Below are positions 25,272 through 33,570 of a DNA stretch of 64,000 nt, in pieces. Source of the DNA: Agathobaculum desmolans ATCC 43058 (lineage in GTDB: Bacteria > Bacillota > Clostridia > Oscillospirales > Butyricicoccaceae); the NCBI RefSeq assembly GCF_000701665.1, contig NZ_JNJN01000008.1:1-64000 (forward strand), written 5' to 3'. Position numbers and translations under genes: made by a program. A model generated the notes under the pieces. That model was not told the DNA's origin and searched no databases. It saw nothing but the letters and a program-made list of their open reading frames with translations. Within the stretch, counting starts at the first letter, position 1. The number at the start of each line of letters is the position of its first letter.

Positions 25272-25934
25272 TTGACTGCCATCTATGCCATACCGGTGTC
25301 CGCCGTCGATCCGGATGACAGCGCCGCGCGTGCGCGCCTGTCCCGCGAGCGGCTGGAGCAGATCGACCGCCGTCGGGATACAGCGCGCCGGCAGGGATTT
25401 GCGGCATCCTTGCTGCTGGAGTATGCGGTTGCCCAGCATTTTCCGTGGGTCGTGCATCCGCTTGCCCTTTCGATTGCGGACGGCGGCAAGCCGTATCTGG
25501 TCAGCGAGCCGGGCGTACACTTCAGCCTGTCCCACTCCGGCGATTGGGCGGTGTGCGCGGTCAGCGATCATCCGGTTGGAGTGGATATTGAAAAATGTGA
25601 GCAGGGCAGACGGGATATCGCGTCCCGCTTTTTCCACCGGGAGGAAGTGCGCTATCTGAACACGCTGCTGCCCTCCATGCGGGATAAAGCGTTTTATCAG
25701 CTTTGGACGCTGAAAGAGAGCTTTGTCAAATCCACCGGGCATGGGCTGGATCTGCCGCTGCGCAGCTTTTGGATCGATATTCGCCGTATGCCGCCAAAGC
25801 TGGACTGTGATGAGTTTCGCGGCGGCTACTCGCTGTTCCTGCCGGATTTTTCGGCTGCCGATTCGGATTACTGCCTTGCGGTATGTGTAGAACAGGCGGG
25901 TGCAGAAGCTCCTGCGGTGCATATTATGAAGTAA
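25272..25934 (+). CDS. 4'-phosphopantetheinyl transferase superfamily protein (Sfp-like)
   Basis: About 220 residues from a TTG at 25272 with GAGGGGG upstream. Sfp-type motifs are present: KPYLVSEPGVHFSLSHSGDWAVCAVS, GVDIEKCEQGRRD with the Mg-binding Asp-x-Glu, and LWTLKESFVKSTGHGL. These enzymes load the 4'-phosphopantetheine arm of CoA onto carrier proteins. No polyketide or peptide synthetase is nearby, so this may be the general carrier-protein activator or serve a distant cluster. Confidence 0.88.
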   Translation: MTAIYAIPVSAVDPDDSAARARLSRERLEQIDRRRDTARRQGFAASLLLEYAVAQHFPWVVHPLALSIADGGKPYLVSEPGVHFSLSHSGDWAVCAVSDHPVGVDIEKCEQGRRDIASRFFHREEVRYLNTLLPSMRDKAFYQLWTLKESFVKSTGHGLDLPLRSFWIDIRRMPPKLDCDEFRGGYSLFLPDFSAADSDYCLAVCVEQAGAEAPAVHIMK

Positions 25935-25937
25935 TGA

Positions 25938-25983
25938 AAAAGGGACTGTTTGAGAACGAAGTGTTCTCAAACAGTCCCTTTTG
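25938..25983. terminator. Bidirectional terminator
   Basis: A long perfect hairpin (AAAAGGGACTGTTTGAGAAC paired with GTTCTCAAACAGTCCCTTTT) between convergent genes. T-runs lie on both strands. Confidence 0.88.
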
Positions 25984-25984
25984 A

Positions 25985-26245
25985 TTATGCCTTTTGGTTT
26001 TCACAGGCGGCGCGAACGGCGGCTGCAAGCTGGTCTGAACAGCTTGTGCCCTTTCCGCCGCAGGAGATGCCTTTGAAATAACCTTCGATTTGGGAGACGC
26101 TCATCCCTTCGACCACGCGGCTGATCGCCTGCAGGTTGCCATCACACCCGCCAAGGAAGGAAACGTTATGTACGATTTCCCCCTCCATATCAAAGGAGAT
26201 CCGCGCCGGGCATACGCCGCGCGGCTTATACTCAAAATGCTGCAT
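25985..26245 (-). CDS. TSCPD-domain protein (TIGR03905 family)
   Basis: An 86-residue protein with the conserved cysteine pattern of the TSCPD domain found at the end of B12-dependent ribonucleotide reductases: GVCPARI, GGCDGNLQAI and CGGKGTSCSDQL. Stand-alone members are common in clostridia. Their function is unknown, though nucleotide or metal binding is suggested. It is preceded by a HAD phosphatase gene on the same strand with a 24-bp gap. Confidence 0.88.
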   Translation of the reverse strand: MQHFEYKPRGVCPARISFDMEGEIVHNVSFLGGCDGNLQAISRVVEGMSVSQIEGYFKGISCGGKGTSCSDQLAAAVRAACENQKA

Positions 26246-26269
26246 GGGAATCGATCCTTTCTGTTTTTA

Positions 26270-26974
26270 TTATAGCAGGCTGCGGATGTGTGCCGCCGCC
26301 TGTTCAAAGCTGTGGGCTTCAAAGTAGTCCCGTTCGTCTTCGGGCCGCGGCAGATGGGTCCAGTTGAGCCAGATGCCGCCGATCCCCAGATCGGTTGCAC
26401 CTTGGATATCGTGCCGGAAATTATCGCCGACCATGACAGCTTCGTGCGGCAGGCAGCCGCATTTGTGCATGGCCAGCCAGAAGATCGGTGCACCGGGCTT
26501 GTCCATACCGGCTTCCTCACTGGTGACCAGATAGCTGATCTGGTCGGCCAGACCGAGCCGCTCGAGCTTTTCCATTTGAATATCTGCCAGCATATCCGTG
26601 CATACCGCCGTTTGGATGCCTGCCGCCCGCAGATCGTCCAGCAGTTCGGTCACGCCCGGGCGCAGCTCCATTTTGGAAAATACCGCCTCCCAGTAAACGC
26701 GGTGTGCCGCACGTGCATAGCGCACTGCGTTCAGTCCCAGCCGCTCGAGTGCGCCCTGTGCAAACAGCACGCGGTCGTGCACGGGAGGCATGCCGGGCTG
26801 CTGCCGGGCAAACCGGAGCCGGTTGGTGCGGAAGGCATCGGCAAAAGTTGTGCCGGCTACGCCAAGCGTTTGCTCCGCCCACGCGGCAAGCTGCTCCAGC
26901 GCATAGGCATCGCATGTTTTGAAGCTGCTGTATAAGGTGTCGTCCAGATCAAAAAATACCGCTTTCAGTCCCAT
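26270..26974 (-). CDS. HAD-superfamily hydrolase (YjjG-like)
   Basis: A 234-residue haloacid-dehalogenase phosphatase. Motif I is FFDLDDTLYSS, motif II is the threonine in VCTDMLADIQ, motif III is the lysine in DKPGAPIF and motif IV is VMVGDNFRHDIQGA. The cap is helical, as in YjjG-type nucleotidases. The start at 26974 has GAGGG upstream; the longer frame has no site. The natural substrate is not predictable, with nucleoside monophosphates possible. Confidence 0.88.
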   Translation of the reverse strand: MGLKAVFFDLDDTLYSSFKTCDAYALEQLAAWAEQTLGVAGTTFADAFRTNRLRFARQQPGMPPVHDRVLFAQGALERLGLNAVRYARAAHRVYWEAVFSKMELRPGVTELLDDLRAAGIQTAVCTDMLADIQMEKLERLGLADQISYLVTSEEAGMDKPGAPIFWLAMHKCGCLPHEAVMVGDNFRHDIQGATDLGIGGIWLNWTHLPRPEDERDYFEAHSFEQAAAHIRSLL

Positions 26975-26981
26975 AAATCCC

Positions 26982-27542
26982 TCACAAAAGTTTTTCATTA
27001 TAAACGGCACGGCTGCCGCCCACAAATTTGGGCCGGCGGCGTGCGCAAAGCAGGATCGCGCTGCCGATCTGCTTAGTTTCGATACGCAGCGGCACCACGA
27101 CCGGTTTGATGTGCATACCAATCAGCGTACCGCCGATATCCATGCCAGCCGATGCGGATTGCTTCAGGCTGTCCACCGCGACCGGGTCGGCAAACCGCTT
27201 ATAGGCGGTTGTAGCAAAGGAACCGCCTGCCTTGGGCTGCGGCACAACATTGACCTCATCCAGCATAAAACGGCTGCATACTGTCCGTTCGACGATGAGC
27301 GCACGGTTGAGATGTTCGCAGCACTGGGCGGCGAGATCGATCTTCCGTTCACACAGCACGGAATAGATGCCGTCAAACACGGCCTCCGCGACCTCTACAC
27401 TGGAGTGGGTGCCGATTTTTTCGCCTGAGATCTCGCTGGAAGAGCAGCCGACCACAAACAGGTCGCCTGCGTGCAGCTTAGCTGCGTCACATACCTGCTG
27501 CGCTGCCTGTGCAGCCTGTTCCCGAATATGAGAAAGCTCCAT
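26982..27542 (-). CDS. TIGR01440/DUF436 family protein (YwlG-like)
   Basis: A 186-residue protein matching the YwlG family, with GCSSSEISGEKIGTHSS near residue 33, EHLNRALIVER in the middle and GMDIGGTLIGMHIKPVVVP near residue 140. Its function is unknown in all bacteria; it is often near serine hydroxymethyltransferase or HAD genes. GGAGGT lies before the ATG. A TTAACA-N17-TATACT promoter on the minus strand lies at 27653-27681. Confidence 0.88.
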   Translation of the reverse strand: MELSHIREQAAQAAQQVCDAAKLHAGDLFVVGCSSSEISGEKIGTHSSVEVAEAVFDGIYSVLCERKIDLAAQCCEHLNRALIVERTVCSRFMLDEVNVVPQPKAGGSFATTAYKRFADPVAVDSLKQSASAGMDIGGTLIGMHIKPVVVPLRIETKQIGSAILLCARRRPKFVGGSRAVYNEKLL

Positions 27543-27652
27543 GATTTTACACCTCCGTTGGAATCGCGCCTGCAGCCGAAGCCGCAGGCCGTTTGGGTTG
27601 TTGCCTGTCTGCTTCCGGTGTGATGGCGGAAACCGGAAGGTGGTTTATCTTT

Positions 27653-27681
27653 AGTATAGCACAAAAGACTGTGCTTGTTAA
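27653..27681 (-). promoter_or_regulatory. Putative sigma-A promoter of the YwlG-like/HAD genes
   Basis: On the minus strand, TTAACA and TATACT are 17 bp apart. This is the only good promoter before the three minus-strand genes that follow. Confidence 0.6.
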
Positions 27682-27796
27682 GCCGCCGGCGTTGTTTTTC
27701 AGGCAGTGCGGTGGAGAGGCACCCGGCCGGTGCCGCAGGCATATGTTGAGGATGAGGCACAGCCTCAAACCGTTTTTGCAGTAAGGAGCGACCGCA

Positions 27797-27994
27797 ATGA
27801 ACATGATGAACCCTCAGGCGGAACAGACGCTGCCCGCGGACAGCATCGATCCCCGCCTGTTGTCTTTGGCCATGGCGTTCGTACCGGCGCAGAGCTTTGA
27901 CACGCCGTATGAGCCTGCGCTGGCACTGAGCCGCGGCACGATTTTCCCCGCCCTTGATAAGCCCTTCCTTGGAGAGGAGGCGGTGCCGAGATGA
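27797..27994 (+). CDS. cotJA: Spore coat-associated protein CotJA
   Basis: A 65-residue protein whose middle, LAMAFVPAQSFDTPYEPALALSRGTIFPALDKPF, is the CotJA signature. It is the first gene of a cotJABC operon expressed in the mother cell. CotJA and CotJC associate in the inner coat of the spore. AAGGAG is 8 bp before the ATG at 27797. The stop overlaps the cotJB start. No clear sigma-E promoter could be fixed upstream. Confidence 0.92.
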   Translation: MNMMNPQAEQTLPADSIDPRLLSLAMAFVPAQSFDTPYEPALALSRGTIFPALDKPFLGEEAVPR

Positions 27995-28248
27995 CCGAAC
28001 GGGAAAAGCTGCTCGGCCGGGTGCGGATGTATGATTTTGCACTGGTAGAAGCCATTGAGTATCTGGACGGACATCCGGATAATAAAGCGGCGCTGGCATA
28101 TTACAGTGATATGCGCACCGCGTTTGATAAAGCCGCCGCAGAATATGAGGACGCATTCGGCCCGTTGACCGCCCGTGAGGTGGACACCCGCAGCGGACAT
28201 TGGCGCTGGATCGATGATCCGTGGCCGTGGGAAGGAGAGGATAACTGA
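27991..28248 (+). CDS. cotJB: Spore coat protein CotJB
   Basis: An 85-residue protein with the CotJB pattern: an N-terminal YDFALVEAIEYLDGHPDN helix pair, a central AAAEYEDAFGPLT and the C-terminal WRWIDDPWPWEGE. It overlaps cotJA by ATGA and shares one base with cotJC, so the three are translationally coupled. Confidence 0.92.
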   Translation: MTEREKLLGRVRMYDFALVEAIEYLDGHPDNKAALAYYSDMRTAFDKAAAEYEDAFGPLTAREVDTRSGHWRWIDDPWPWEGEDN

Positions 28249-28934
28249 TGTGGTCATATGATAAACGCCTGCAATTCCCGGTCAAAATCAAAAATCCCGA
28301 TCCGCAGACAGCCAAAATCGTGATGACACAGCTCGGTGGGCCGGATGGCGAGTTGGGTGCCTCCATGCGTTACCTGAACCAACGGTATGCCATGCCCTAC
28401 AAAGAATGTAAGGCAATTTTGACTGATATCGGCACGGAAGAACTGGCGCACATGGAGATGATCTCGGCCATTGTTTATCAGCTTACCCGTAACCTGACGC
28501 CTGAGCAGATAAAAGAAGGCGGATTCGATGCTTATTTCGTCGATCATGCTACCGGCATCTATCCGCAGTTTGCTTCCGGTACGCCATGGAGCGCAATGAC
28601 GTTTCAGTCCAAGGGTGATCCTATTACCGACCTGTTTGAAGATATGGCGGCAGAACAGAAAGCCCGCAGCACGTATGACAATCTGCTGCGCCTGATCGAT
28701 AATCCGGATGTGCGCGAGCCGCTCAAGTTCCTGCGGGAGCGTGAGATCGTGCACTTCCAGCGCTTCGGCGACGCTTTGCGTGTGGTACAGGATCATCTGG
28801 ATGCAAAAAATTATTATGCCTTTAATCCGGCGCTGGATATCCGCCCACCGGATACTTGGCGCAGACCGACACTGTCCACAGCGGATTTGTGTCGAGCTGC
28901 TACTCCGCAGCTTTCTGAACAAGACAGTGACTGA
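28248..28934 (+). CDS. cotJC: CotJC, manganese-catalase-like spore coat protein
   Basis: A 228-residue di-manganese catalase family protein. The first helix carries PQTAKIVMTQLGGPDGELGA. Metal-ligand Glu/His pairs sit in GTEELAHMEM and REREIVHFQRFG. Length suits the short spore form. It ends with a Ser/Glu-rich tail. It may detoxify hydrogen peroxide in the spore coat. A terminator hairpin follows at 28942. Confidence 0.92.
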   Translation: MWSYDKRLQFPVKIKNPDPQTAKIVMTQLGGPDGELGASMRYLNQRYAMPYKECKAILTDIGTEELAHMEMISAIVYQLTRNLTPEQIKEGGFDAYFVDHATGIYPQFASGTPWSAMTFQSKGDPITDLFEDMAAEQKARSTYDNLLRLIDNPDVREPLKFLREREIVHFQRFGDALRVVQDHLDAKNYYAFNPALDIRPPDTWRRPTLSTADLCRAATPQLSEQDSD

Positions 28935-28941
28935 TCGGATG

Positions 28942-28970
28942 CCTCCCCCTTGCCGGGGGAGGTGTTCTTT
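28942..28970 (+). terminator. Terminator of cotJABC
   Basis: CCTCCCCC paired with GGGGGAGG, followed by TGTTCTTTT, 8 bp after the cotJC stop. Confidence 0.8.
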
Positions 28971-29073
28971 TGCTTTGTTACAGTGTGCAACGAGCTATAA
29001 TGCCGGGGTCTGTGAGTAAAAGCATAAAAATAGCCGCCGTAAACCAGCAAAAAACGGCTTACAGCGGTTGTTT

Positions 29074-29150
29074 TGGCACCCCCGGCGAGACTCGAACTCA
29101 CTACATTCCGCTTAGGAGGCGGACCCTCTATCCCGGTGAGGTACGGGGGC
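29074..29150 (-). tRNA. tRNA-Arg (anticodon CCT)
   Basis: On the minus strand the cloverleaf reads GCCCCCG (acceptor), a D arm, the anticodon stem TCCGC-GCGGA with loop CTCCTAA, a GTTCGAGTC T-loop, and CGGGGGT-G-CCA. The anticodon CCT reads AGG. The CCA end is encoded. A hairpin at about 29033-29066 on the minus strand may terminate it. Confidence 0.93.
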
Positions 29151-29445
29151 AGATAGAACCGATCGCTTGTGTACAGGGATAGTGTATACACGGCGGCATG
29201 GGCGATAAAACAATCGTCTGTATGCGGCAGCGGCGCTGCACACTTGAGATTCCAAGCATCCGATGCGGCAAAACACCTATTATATTACCGCACTTGGGGA
29301 CAAAAGTCAATCCGGGAAGCGGCGGCATCCGTCTGTCTTTTGGACGGATGGGTTCCGATGCTGTTGATATTGCAATGCATTGATAGAAGCTGGAAAATGT
29401 GATAGAGTAAATATAAAGAGAAACTAGACCGGCAACAGGAGATGA
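29151..29445. other. Gap upstream of tRNA-Arg, no gene seen
   Basis: About 295 bp without a supported gene; a 61-codon plus-strand frame at 29198 has no ribosome site or family match. On the minus strand TTGACT with TATAAT 20 bp away, or TAATAT 17 bp away, near 29280-29310 may be a promoter for the tRNA with a leader of about 130 nt. Confidence 0.4.
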
Positions 29446-29859
29446 ATTGATAGGAAAAGGAAAATAGCCATACCATTTGCTGCTGTAGTACTTATTCTGA
29501 TCGGTGTTGCCGTTTGGTATTATACCCCAATTGACTTAATGGATTTAGATGATAAAGAAGTCGTGGAGATTGCTATTTTTAATGGCAGTAGTGGAAATAT
29601 GACACATATCACCAATAAAGAACAAATTTGATATATTATGGATAATTTGAATGATGTTGCGGTAAAGAGGTCAAAACTATCTGTTGGATATTCTGGATTC
29701 GGTTTCGAATTAACTATCTATCGATCCGATGACCGGGAAGCAGAGGATTGGAATCATTTTATCATCAATTCAAGTGATACGGTTAGAAAGGACCCCTTTT
29801 TTTATTCGGTTGCAAAAGGCAAGATTGATTACGGCTACATTGAGAATATTGCAGCATAA
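29446..29859 (+). pseudogene. Broken DUF5301-like membrane-anchored protein gene
   Basis: One continuous frame encodes an N-terminal membrane anchor (IAIPFAAVVLILIGVAVWYY), then VVEIAIFNGSSGNMTHITNKEQI, an in-frame TGA at 29629-29631, then YIMDNLNDVAVKRSKLSVGY and a domain ending near 29859 with WNHFIINSSDTVRKDPFFY. The order matches small DUF5301-type proteins. The frame also lacks a normal start, with ATT where ATG is expected after AGGAG. Base composition is AT-rich against GC-rich neighbours, which suggests transfer and then decay. TGA readthrough is unlikely. Confidence 0.7.
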
Positions 29860-30029
29860 TGCAGATCTATTTCTAAATATACAAGGCACGGCTTGCGAAT
29901 CTGCTGTAAGATTGGAAGATATCTGCCCCCGTCTTTTTGAGGACTTATATATTAAATTCATTCAAATGGGAAGCGGACGTGCGGCAGTGCCGGCAAAGTG
30001 CATAGCAAAACTTTAACAGAATAAAAACA

Positions 30030-30058
30030 TTGCACGGAAACCGAGAAAATGGTATGAT
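30030..30058 (+). promoter_or_regulatory. Putative promoter of the oxaloacetate decarboxylase operon
   Basis: TTGCAC, 17 bp, TATGAT. The start codon of the first gene lies 64 bp downstream of the -10. Confidence 0.65.
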
Positions 30059-30122
30059 AAAATTAAATAACATGGGGCAAACAGTGTGGTGCTGTAGCCC
30101 TGTTTTATGGTGAAGGAGGGGC

Positions 30123-31505
30123 ATGTTTGTGAAACCAATGCATATCACCGAAACGGTGCTGCGGGATGCGCAGCAGTCACTGATCGCAACCCGGATGCCG
30201 TTCGATGATTTTGAAACGGTGCTGGATCAGATGGATCAGGCCGGCTATTACTCGATCGAGTGCTGGGGCGGTGCAACATTCGACAGCTGCCTGCGGTATT
30301 TGAATGAAGATCCATGGGAGCGTTTGCGTAAGATACGGTCGCACATGAAGCAGACGAAACTGCAAATGCTGCTGCGCGGTCAGAATTTGTTGGGATATCA
30401 TCATTATTCCGATGATACAGTGCGCCGTTTTGTGCGTAAGTGCATTGAAAACGGAATGGATATCATCCGTATTTTTGATGCGCTCAACGATTTGCGCAAC
30501 ATTGAAACGGCGGTAGATGCGTGTATTCAGGCGGGCGGACATGCACAGGGGTGCATTTGCTATACGCTCAGTCCGATCCACAATCTGGAGATGTTTGTTT
30601 CGCTCGGTAAGCAGATCGAGGCGATGGGATGCCATTCGCTGTGTATTAAGGATATGGCGGGCATTATGTCGCCGCAGGAATGTTATGATCTGGTCACTGC
30701 GCTGCGGCAGAACATCAGTCTGCCGGTTTATGTGCACACGCACGCAACCACCGGGTTGGGTTATATGACCTACCTTAAGGCGGCGGAGGCTGGGGCAGCC
30801 GGTATCGACTGCGCTACCTCATGTTTCTCGGGCGGTACCAGCCAGCCGGCCACCGAATCTATGGTGTATGCGCTGACCCAGATGGGATTTGACTGTGGTG
30901 TGGATGCGCGTGCGCTGAATCGGATCAATAACTTTTTCCTGCCGGTCAAGGAGGAATTTTCTGCGAACGGCATGTTTGATCCCTATGTGCTCTCCACCAA
31001 GACGGATGCATTGGTTTACCAGATCCCGGGTGGTATGCTGTCCAATTTGGTAGCGCAGCTCAAGGCGCAGAATGCGATCGACCGGTTGGATGAGGTGCTG
31101 GAGGAAACGCCGCGTGTGCGTGCGGATTTGGGCTATCCGCCCTTGGTAACGCCGCTCAGCCAGATGGTTGGCGTGCAGGCAACGGTTAACGTGCTGCTCG
31201 GTGAACGGTATAAGTCGATCGGCAAGGAGATCAAAAGCTATATCCGCGGTGAGTACGGCAAGGCGCCGGGGAAGATCGCTCCGGCTCTTGCAGAAGCCGT
31301 GCTGGGGGAGGAGCAGCCGATGACCGGACGCTATGCCGAAACGCTGCCGCCTGAGTTTGAGGCGGCAAGAGCACATCTCGGCAGCCGTGCCCGCTGTGAG
31401 GAGGATGTGCTGTCCTATATCGCGTTTCCGCAGCAGGCGGAACAGTTCTTTGACCGCCGCGAACGCACCTTTACAGCGAGCTACACGATTAAGGAGGTCA
31501 TCTGA
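30123..31505 (+). CDS. oadA: Oxaloacetate decarboxylase alpha chain (carboxyltransferase, no biotin domain)
   Basis: A 460-residue carboxyltransferase of the 5S/pyruvate-carboxylase type. Motifs are TETVLRDAQQSLIATRM near the N terminus, GGATFD near residue 51, CIKDMAGIMSP near residue 178, and the metal-binding HTHATTG near residue 206. It moves the C4 carboxyl of oxaloacetate to biotin. Unlike the classic alpha chain it stops before a biotin domain, which is encoded separately at 31855. GGAGG precedes the ATG. The full operon follows. Confidence 0.9.
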   Translation: MFVKPMHITETVLRDAQQSLIATRMPFDDFETVLDQMDQAGYYSIECWGGATFDSCLRYLNEDPWERLRKIRSHMKQTKLQMLLRGQNLLGYHHYSDDTVRRFVRKCIENGMDIIRIFDALNDLRNIETAVDACIQAGGHAQGCICYTLSPIHNLEMFVSLGKQIEAMGCHSLCIKDMAGIMSPQECYDLVTALRQNISLPVYVHTHATTGLGYMTYLKAAEAGAAGIDCATSCFSGGTSQPATESMVYALTQMGFDCGVDARALNRINNFFLPVKEEFSANGMFDPYVLSTKTDALVYQIPGGMLSNLVAQLKAQNAIDRLDEVLEETPRVRADLGYPPLVTPLSQMVGVQATVNVLLGERYKSIGKEIKSYIRGEYGKAPGKIAPALAEAVLGEEQPMTGRYAETLPPEFEAARAHLGSRARCEEDVLSYIAFPQQAEQFFDRRERTFTASYTIKEVI

Positions 31506-31507
31506 TC

Positions 31508-31840
31508 ATGGTTCACGGTCCGCTTGGGATGCTGGATGCGCTGATGGTGGCGCTGTCCGGCTTTGTGATCGTTTTTCTGATGCTGGCGCTGCTGTGGGGG
31601 CTGATTCTGGTCATTTCACGTGCGATTGCCGGGATAGAGCGTCATCCGCAGCCGGTGCATCATCCTGCTGCTGCGCCGTCCGCTCCGTTATCAAATGGAG
31701 CACCTGCTGCGCCCGCGGCTGTACCGGTGGCACTGGAGGGTGTGGATGAGCTTCAGGCAGCCTGTATTATGGCAATCGTCAGCCACCAAACCGGAATTCC
31801 GCTGGAACAGCTGGTATTTCGGTCGATCAAGGCGCTATAA
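31508..31840 (+). CDS. oadG: Oxaloacetate decarboxylase gamma chain (OadG-like)
   Basis: A 110-residue protein with one N-terminal membrane helix (about residues 12-40), a Pro/Ala/His-rich linker and a short C-terminal helix with [18 protein letters not shown]. Gamma chains assemble the sodium pump and bind zinc. The gene follows the alpha chain by 2 bp. Sequence identity among such subunits is low, so the call rests on topology and context. Confidence 0.8.
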   Translation: MVHGPLGMLDALMVALSGFVIVFLMLALLWGLILVISRAIAGIERHPQPVHHPAAAPSAPLSNGAPAAPAAVPVALEGVDELQAACIMAIVSHQTGIPLEQLVFRSIKAL

Positions 31841-31854
31841 GGGGGAAGAAAACG

Positions 31855-32235
31855 ATGAAATATCTGGTAACACTCAATGGCAAACAGTATGAGGTCGAGG
31901 TGGAGCAGGCTTCGGTCAGTGCGGTGGAGGTCGGTGCAGCACCGGCAGCACCTGCTCCGGCACCGGCACCCGCCCCGGCTCCTGCGCCGGCGGCAGCAGC
32001 GCCGGCAGCCGCAGCCCCGGCCGGCGGCGAGACGGTTTCTGCGCCGATGCCCGGTACGATTTTAGATGTGCGCTGTGCAGCGGGGCAGGCAGTCAAGACC
32101 GGTGACGTATTGTTTATTCTGGAAGCAATGAAGATGGAAAACGAGATCTGTGCTCCGCATGATGGTACCATCCGGGCAGTGCAGGTGCAGAAGGGCGCAG
32201 CAGTGGAAACCGGCGCGGCGCTCTGCACGATGTAA
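31855..32235 (+). CDS. Biotin carboxyl carrier protein of the decarboxylase
   Basis: A 126-residue protein. The N-terminal strand [16 protein letters not shown] is followed by an Ala-Pro linker (about residues 31-58) and a biotinyl domain with [11 protein letters not shown]; Lys93 is the biotinylation site. It carries CO2 from the carboxyltransferase to the membrane beta chain. The linker gives mobility. The biotin it needs could come through BioY at 51276. Confidence 0.92.
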   Translation: MKYLVTLNGKQYEVEVEQASVSAVEVGAAPAAPAPAPAPAPAPAPAAAAPAAAAPAGGETVSAPMPGTILDVRCAAGQAVKTGDVLFILEAMKMENEICAPHDGTIRAVQVQKGAAVETGAALCTM

Positions 32236-32251
32236 CAGGAGGGCGCGAACC

Positions 32252-33403
32252 ATGCAATTTTCCTTCTTTGGTGCATTGCAGGAGATTTTGGCCGGTTCGG
32301 GATTTGCCGCGTTGGCGGAGGATCCGCGTAAGCTGGTTATGATCCTGATCGCCTTTGTCCTGCTGTATTTGGGCATCGGCAAAAAGTTTGAGCCGCTGCT
32401 GCTCGTGCCGATCGCATTCGGTATGCTGCTGTCCAACTTTCCGATTACGGGCTTGCTCAATCCGCCGGTGGGCGGAAGCAGCCCCGGCATGTTGTGGGTA
32501 TTCTATCAGGGTGTAGAACACGCGATCTATCCTTCGATCATCTTTTTAGGCATCGGTGCGATGACGGATTTTGGCCCGCTGATCGCCCGTCCCTCTTCAC
32601 TGCTGCTGGGTGCGGCAGCGCAGCTCGGCATTTTCGCTGCATTTCTGCTGGCGCTGGCCCTTGGCTTCCCGGAGGCAGTTGCTGCGGCGATCGGTATTAT
32701 CGGCGGTGCGGACGGCCCGACAGCGATTCTGGTGGCATCGCGTCTGGCACGTGATTATCTGCCTGCGATTGCGATCGCGGCATATTCCTACATGGCGCTG
32801 ATCCCGATGATCCAGCCGCCGCTGATGCGCATGCTGACCACGCAGAAAGAGCGTGAGATCAAGATGGAGCAGCTCCGTCCGGTCTCTAAAGCCGAGAAGA
32901 TCATCTTTCCGATTGCGGTTGCGACCGTTGTGATCCTGCTCATTCCGGATACGGCGCCGCTGATCGGCATGCTGATGCTGGGCAACCTGCTGCGGGAGTG
33001 CGGTGTGACTGAGCGTCTGTCCGATACCGCGCAGAATGCGCTGTGCAATATCGTAACGATTTTCCTCGGCTTGTCGGTAGGCTGCAAGGCGGTAGCGGAT
33101 ACGTTCCTTACATGGGAGACGATCAAGATCATTGCTTTAGGATTGATCGCGTTTACGTTCTCGACCTGCGGCGGCCTGATCTTCGGTAAGGTCATGTGCA
33201 AGCTGACGGGCGGCAAGGTCAATCCGCTGATCGGCTCGGCGGGTGTTTCTGCGGTGCCGATGGCCGCACGTGTCTCTCAGGTGGAGGGGCAGAAGGCTAA
33301 TCCGGCAAACTTCCTGCTGATGCACGCAATGGGGCCGAACGTGGCGGGCGTGATCGGTTCTGCTGTTGCGGCGGGTTTTATGCTGAAGGTATTCGGCGCA
33401 TAA
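32252..33403 (+). CDS. oadB: Oxaloacetate decarboxylase beta chain, Na+-pumping (OadB)
   Basis: A 383-residue membrane protein of the OadB/MmdB/GcdB family with about nine helices. The key motif [19 protein letters not shown] near residue 150 holds the conserved Asp of the carboxybiotin/Na+ site, and LSVGCKA comes later. It decarboxylates carboxybiotin and exports Na+. The ATG at 32252 has AGGAGG upstream. It could instead serve methylmalonyl- or glutaconyl-CoA, but the 5S-type alpha chain favours oxaloacetate. Confidence 0.93.
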   Translation: MQFSFFGALQEILAGSGFAALAEDPRKLVMILIAFVLLYLGIGKKFEPLLLVPIAFGMLLSNFPITGLLNPPVGGSSPGMLWVFYQGVEHAIYPSIIFLGIGAMTDFGPLIARPSSLLLGAAAQLGIFAAFLLALALGFPEAVAAAIGIIGGADGPTAILVASRLARDYLPAIAIAAYSYMALIPMIQPPLMRMLTTQKEREIKMEQLRPVSKAEKIIFPIAVATVVILLIPDTAPLIGMLMLGNLLRECGVTERLSDTAQNALCNIVTIFLGLSVGCKAVADTFLTWETIKIIALGLIAFTFSTCGGLIFGKVMCKLTGGKVNPLIGSAGVSAVPMAARVSQVEGQKANPANFLLMHAMGPNVAGVIGSAVAAGFMLKVFGA

Positions 33404-33421
33404 CACAGGATTTTGTAAATA

Positions 33422-33463
33422 AAGACCGGCATATGCCAATAGGCATATGCCGGTCTTTTTGTA
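33422..33463 (+). terminator. Terminator of the oad operon
   Basis: AAAGACCGGCATATGCC paired with GGCATATGCCGGTCTTT, ending in TTTTTG. Confidence 0.9.
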
Positions 33464-33512
33464 TGCAGTCAAAATTTTACGATCCTGTGATGGGGTGTTT
33501 GGTGATAGATTG

Positions 33513-33540
33513 TTGACAAAAAACGCGAAACTGGTATAAT
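33513..33540 (+). promoter_or_regulatory. Sigma-A promoter of the TetR-type gene
   Basis: TTGACA and TATAAT with a 16-bp spacer, about 30 bp before the coding start. Confidence 0.8.
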
Positions 33541-33570
33541 AAAGAAAGAAATGAACGGGTGGTCTTTATT

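Noticed and set aside
27700-27796. Sigma-E promoter for cotJABC
   Set aside because: A CATATGTT string near 27740 resembles a -10, but no suitable -35 was found, so no site is claimed.
29198-29383. 61-codon plus-strand frame upstream of tRNA-Arg
   Set aside because: It has no ribosome site, no family resemblance and no conserved context.
29629-29631. Selenocysteine or other TGA recoding in the DUF5301-like frame
   Set aside because: No hairpin of the selenocysteine-insertion type follows, the homologous position is not a redox site, and the start codon is also lost.
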